From: Treponema_I sp045597345
Lineage (GTDB): Bacteria; Spirochaetota; Spirochaetia; Treponematales; Treponemataceae
NCBI GenBank assembly: GCA_045597345.1
Contig: JAZLJW010000167.1
Coordinates: forward strand, 1 to 45,265
Reading direction: 5' to 3'
Length of the DNA stretch: 45,265 nucleotides
The position numbers were made by a program, and so were the translations under genes. How positions within the stretch are numbered: position 1 is the first letter of the stretch; each line of letters opens with the position of its first letter. The notes beneath the pieces are model-generated. The model was not told the DNA's origin. It searched no databases and worked only from the letters and a program-made list of their open reading frames with translations. Positions 42,483 through 45,265 of the stretch are shown here, in pieces.

Positions 42483-43772
42483 CTATACGTTATCAAATGC
42501 GTTGGACATTTTTGAAAGCAGCTTTCTGGTTACCAGCGGGTCAGATTCCAGAATGCGTACAAACATGGATCGTTCTATACGGATCAGCGTAACATCATCT
42601 TTTGCAATAACCGTCATTTCGCGGGGGCGCTCCAGAATGGCAGACACTTCGCCAAAAAATGAGCCCTTTTCCTGTTCTGTCCTGATGCCATTGGAAGATT
42701 CAAGCACCACTGTTCCCCGGGCAATATAGTACACACAACTGCTGTCTTCTTCACCGTTCAAAAAGACTTCCTGTCGGGCCGGCACTTCAACAGCCTGCTT
42801 TATGGTAGTAAGCCATTTATCGTACTGAAACAGTTTTCTGCGTAATTCATTGATTTTGCCGTGGGTATCAGCATCTGAAAGCAGGTACAGTTCCGCAATA
42901 AGCAGTTCCTTAAAGAACTGATATACGAAAATGTACTGAACCATGAAAAAGTATATGTTGAAGAAGGTGACAATTTCAAGCATGATTACGATAACGTTCG
43001 CAACCACTCCGTATACCAGATTATACCGGCTTAAATCCACGAACAGACCGAAAAACAGCTGGAAAATCCAGAAAACCACAGACGTTGTTACTGCTGACCA
43101 GAAACACAGCTTTGTTGAAGGTTTCGTTCCCGGTGCATACCGGTATGACCACATAATAAGCAGACACAGGAGAAACCGCGGTATCAGGTTGATAATCAGC
43201 GGGTACAGCCAGGATTCAAACCATACGGCAACTTCAGGCAGCAGATGAGTAATATGTATTACCCCTGCCAGAGAGCGGACTGTTATCAATGCCACCAGAA
43301 GAATAATGCACAGAATAATAAACAGGGCTTCACCGGCAAATCCCCACATACTGAAAGAAATATATGTTCTTTGAGCCTGGGTATGAAAAATGTTGCCGTA
43401 TCCGCGCATAAGGCTCAGAAACAGGCGCCGGGCAAACCAGAAAATTACAATACCTGCGATAATTTCAGGCAGACCGATGGTGTTTACCGACATAACGGCA
43501 TTAACCGTTGAAGAGTACTGTTCCCAGGAAAGAAAGGTAGAAACATAGGAATACAAACCTTCTACCACAGGAATGTAGCCGTGCAGAAGATGCAGGACGA
43601 TGCTCAATACAAGAAACAGAACAGGAAACAGAGAAAAAAACAGCCCGAATGCGCAGGCCTGTCCTACAATAAAAAGAGCATTCTGACCAAAAAGGCGGGC
43701 GGAAATGTACAAAGTTTGTGCCAGAGTATACCAGGAAACCGGTAAAGTACCCTCTTTACGAGCTTTTTTCAT
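42483..43772 (-). CDS. YihY/BrkB-type membrane protein fused to a cyclic-nucleotide-binding domain
   Basis: A 429-residue protein. Residues 30-300 hold about six membrane helices of the YihY/BrkB family (FFSLFPVLFLVLSI; MRGYGNIFHT near the middle). Residues 315-425 are a cNMP-binding domain: VPARQEVFLNGEEDSSCVYY, IARGTVVLE, then the phosphate cassette FFGEVSAILERPREMTVIA, with Glu and Arg expected to hold cyclic nucleotide. BrkB-like proteins have unclear functions; the added domain suggests control by cAMP or cGMP. The start has no ribosome site but an extended -10 lies seven bases upstream. Confidence 0.87.
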   Translation of the reverse strand: MKKARKEGTLPVSWYTLAQTLYISARLFGQNALFIVGQACAFGLFFSLFPVLFLVLSIVLHLLHGYIPVVEGLYSYVSTFLSWEQYSSTVNAVMSVNTIGLPEIIAGIVIFWFARRLFLSLMRGYGNIFHTQAQRTYISFSMWGFAGEALFIILCIILLVALITVRSLAGVIHITHLLPEVAVWFESWLYPLIINLIPRFLLCLLIMWSYRYAPGTKPSTKLCFWSAVTTSVVFWIFQLFFGLFVDLSRYNLVYGVVANVIVIMLEIVTFFNIYFFMVQYIFVYQFFKELLIAELYLLSDADTHGKINELRRKLFQYDKWLTTIKQAVEVPARQEVFLNGEEDSSCVYYIARGTVVLESSNGIRTEQEKGSFFGEVSAILERPREMTVIAKDDVTLIRIERSMFVRILESDPLVTRKLLSKMSNAFDNV

Positions 43773-43779
43773 GGGCGCC

Positions 43780-43788
43780 AGTATAGCA
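43780..43788 (-). promoter_or_regulatory. Extended -10 just before the BrkB-cNMP gene
   Basis: TGC-TATACT on the minus strand, seven bases before the ATG at 43772. It suggests a leaderless transcript. No good -35. Confidence 0.42.
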
Positions 43789-43842
43789 AGATTTACTTTT
43801 TTTAAGAAGATATACCGTTTTCCAGAAAAAAACGGTTTTTCT

Positions 43843-43871
43843 TTGCCTTCCTGGCAACCTCATAGTATGTT
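43843..43871 (+). promoter_or_regulatory. Candidate promoter of the hibernation factor gene
   Basis: TTGCCT (43843-43848), 17 bases, TATGTT (43866-43871). A leader of about 50 bases with AAGGAGG follows. Confidence 0.42.
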
Positions 43872-43927
43872 AGAAGAAAGGGTGCTGGTCACCGTTGTTA
43901 CAAAAAAGCTTTAAGGAGGCATAATGT

Positions 43928-44212
43928 ATGGAAACAACAATTAACGCAGTAGGGTTTATGCTTGATCAGGATCAGACAGATCTCATCAATAAAAAACTTG
44001 AGCGCATTAAATATGCAGAAGACCTTATTCTTACCTGTGCGGTAAAGGTAAAGGAAGATAAGAAATATTATTTTGACACAACAGTCCATTTTAAATGGGG
44101 CTCTCAGGCTCATGTTGAAAACGACGACTACGATTTTGCAGCCTGTCTCAACAAGATGATGGATATGCTGGATAACAAGATCAAGAAGGAAAAGGATAAA
44201 ATCCAGAAATAA
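43928..44212 (+). CDS. hpf: Short ribosome hibernation-promoting factor
   Basis: A 94-residue protein of the HPF/RaiA family: ATINAVGF-like first strand, then LINKKLERIKYAED, a beta hairpin (LTCAVKVKEDKKYYFDTTVHF) and DDYDFAACLNKMMDMLDNKI with a Lys-rich end. It is predicted to sit in the decoding centre of idle 30S subunits. It lacks the C-terminal dimerisation domain of long HPF. AAGGAGG is eight bases from the ATG. A terminator follows, then hprK, the same neighbour as in many bacteria. Confidence 0.88.
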   Translation: METTINAVGFMLDQDQTDLINKKLERIKYAEDLILTCAVKVKEDKKYYFDTTVHFKWGSQAHVENDDYDFAACLNKMMDMLDNKIKKEKDKIQK

Positions 44213-44222
44213 CTGAGATAGA

Positions 44223-44252
44223 GGGGCTGGCCATGAGCAGCCCCTTTTTTTT
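44223..44252 (+). terminator. Terminator after hpf
   Basis: GGGGCTG/CAGCCCC stem (44223-44244), eight-base loop, eight T residues. Confidence 0.92.
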
Positions 44253-44254
44253 CA

Positions 44255-44283
44255 TTGCGAAAACAATTCAGACTGTGTATATT
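44255..44283 (+). promoter_or_regulatory. hprK promoter
   Basis: TTGCGA (44255-44260), 17 bases, TATATT (44278-44283). It begins just after the hpf terminator. The expected transcription start is only a few bases before the ATG at 44293. Confidence 0.5.
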
Positions 44284-44292
44284 TAAAGGGCT

Positions 44293-45265
44293 ATGGCTGA
44301 AAAAGACTTTACCGTTCTTGATCTTCTTGATATGGACTTAAAAGAGCACAACTCTCTGAACCTGAAATGTGCCTATGGCCGCAGAGGCCTTGTCCGCAAA
44401 ATTACCATCCCTGATCTGAACCGGCCGGGTCTTGCATTGTCAGGATTCTTTGAATCTTTTGCCTATCAGCGTGTGCAGGTGTTCGGTCGTGGTGAAGTTG
44501 CCTACCTCAACAAGCTTGTTGGGGAGAATAACCTTGAAACCATCAGAACGCTGTTTTCGTATGAAATTCCCTGCTGTGTATTTACACACGGACTGTCTGT
44601 ACCTGCGGCAGTTGCAGAAATTGCCGAAGAAGCAGGATGCGTAATTTTATCAACTGATCTTGAATCAACTGAGTTTTCTACCCGGTTGCTTCGTGTTTTT
44701 TCAAATATCTTTGCACCTAAAAAAACGATTCATGGTGTTTTGGTAGAGGTATTTGGTGTCGGCATCATCCTTATCGGGGATTCCGGTGTTGGTAAAAGTG
44801 AAACAGCTCTTGAGCTGATAGAACGTGGTCATCGCCTTGTTGCAGATGATATTGTAGAATTGCGCTGTGTTAACGGTAACAGCGTTCTTGGCCGTGGTGC
44901 AAACAAGATAATCAGTCACCATATGGAAATCCGCGGTCTGGGGATTATTAACGTTGAGCAGTTGTATGGTGTTGGTGCCATTCGTGAACAGAAAGAAGTT
45001 CAGCTGGTAGTAAAACTGGAAGAATGGGATACCAACAAAATTTATGACCGTCTGGGCACTGACCAGAAAACCATGGAAGTTTTGGGAGTAAACATTCCGC
45101 TTCTTGAAATTCCGGTAAAGCCAGGACGAAACGTGCCGATTATTGTTGAGACTGCAGCAATGAACGAGCGTCTGAAGTCGATGGGTTATCAGTCAGCCCG
45201 GGACTTCAATCAGAATGTTCTTAAATGTATAGAAAGCAGCGAAGGTCAGTCCACCTATTATGGTG
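44293..45265 (+). CDS. hprK: HPr kinase/phosphorylase, 3' end outside the window
   Basis: The first 324 residues are visible; the frame is open at the window edge. The N-terminal domain (1-130) precedes the kinase core. P-loop GDSGVGKS is at 162-169 and is followed by ETALELIERGHRLVADD, with the acidic pair expected for magnesium and phosphate chemistry. The family signature MEIRGLGIINVEQLYG comes next, then IPVKPGRNVPIIVE. It phosphorylates and dephosphorylates HPr on a serine in response to metabolites and so controls carbon use. AAAGGG lies just before the ATG with tight spacing. Confidence 0.94.
   Translation, partial: MAEKDFTVLDLLDMDLKEHNSLNLKCAYGRRGLVRKITIPDLNRPGLALSGFFESFAYQRVQVFGRGEVAYLNKLVGENNLETIRTLFSYEIPCCVFTHGLSVPAAVAEIAEEAGCVILSTDLESTEFSTRLLRVFSNIFAPKKTIHGVLVEVFGVGIILIGDSGVGKSETALELIERGHRLVADDIVELRCVNGNSVLGRGANKIISHHMEIRGLGIINVEQLYGVGAIREQKEVQLVVKLEEWDTNKIYDRLGTDQKTMEVLGVNIPLLEIPVKPGRNVPIIVETAAMNERLKSMGYQSARDFNQNVLKCIESSEGQSTYYG

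Overview
The window looks like chromosomal DNA from a host-associated or gut spirochaete, most likely a Treponema. This is inferred from gene content (a chemoreceptor-rich signalling set, SH3 and LPP20-type lipoproteins, a short hibernation factor followed by an HPr kinase, LytTR/DUF3021 pairs), not from a database search. No rRNA, tRNA, CRISPR array, prophage or insertion sequence was seen.

Region 1 (1-8166) is a signalling operon. A class III adenylate cyclase, cut by the left window edge, is followed by four tandem, tightly coupled paralogues. Each has about six N-terminal membrane helices joined to a methyl-accepting-chemotaxis-type coiled coil. In all four the tip that normally binds CheA/CheW is degenerate. 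This is my best candidate for an undescribed system.

Region 2 (8171-11220) has a four-domain S1-like RNA-binding protein on the minus strand, a LytTR regulator with a DUF3021 membrane partner and an upstream direct repeat of the period LytTR proteins recognise, a small orphan ORF, and a DtxR/MntR-type metalloregulator.

Region 3 (11221-18330) is an iron (or divalent metal) island. A plus-strand feoA-feoA-feoB operon and a minus-strand feoAB fusion belong to two different FeoB subfamilies. Each is followed by its own small Cys-rich membrane peptide. Both promoters carry the same inverted repeat, GTTAG-N6-CTAA(C/G), with three copies at one locus and one at the other, which suggests one shared regulator. 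A membrane-anchored EEP-family hydrolase lies downstream of the second locus.

Region 4 (18411-25314) begins with a ~170-bp imperfect palindrome. It is followed by a two-gene cytoplasmic glucuronoxylan-debranching operon (SGNH esterase plus GH115 alpha-glucuronidase) and a convergent dCache chemoreceptor with a conventional signalling tip.

Region 5 (25352-35397, all minus) holds a six-helix membrane protein, a type-B carboxylesterase, a three-lipoprotein envelope operon (LpoB, a COG3014-like protein and an LPP20-like protein), and an operon of SH3 lipoprotein, ABC-F ATPase and M20 peptidase. Three rho-independent terminators divide these units.

Region 6 (35407-45265) holds oligoendopeptidase F, an adenosine-deaminase-family enzyme, a MazF-type toxin-antitoxin pair, a secreted orphan protein, a cluster of dispersed repeats and hairpins, a long eukaryote-like GMP synthetase, a BrkB/YihY membrane protein fused to a cyclic-nucleotide-binding domain, a short ribosome hibernation factor, and HPr kinase/phosphorylase (cut by the right edge).

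Two themes cross the window. The first is possible cAMP signalling: a cyclase with ATP-selecting residues at the left end and a cNMP-domain protein at the right end. The second is several genes whose best -10 element lies only 5-10 bases before the start codon, suggesting leaderless or nearly leaderless mRNAs.
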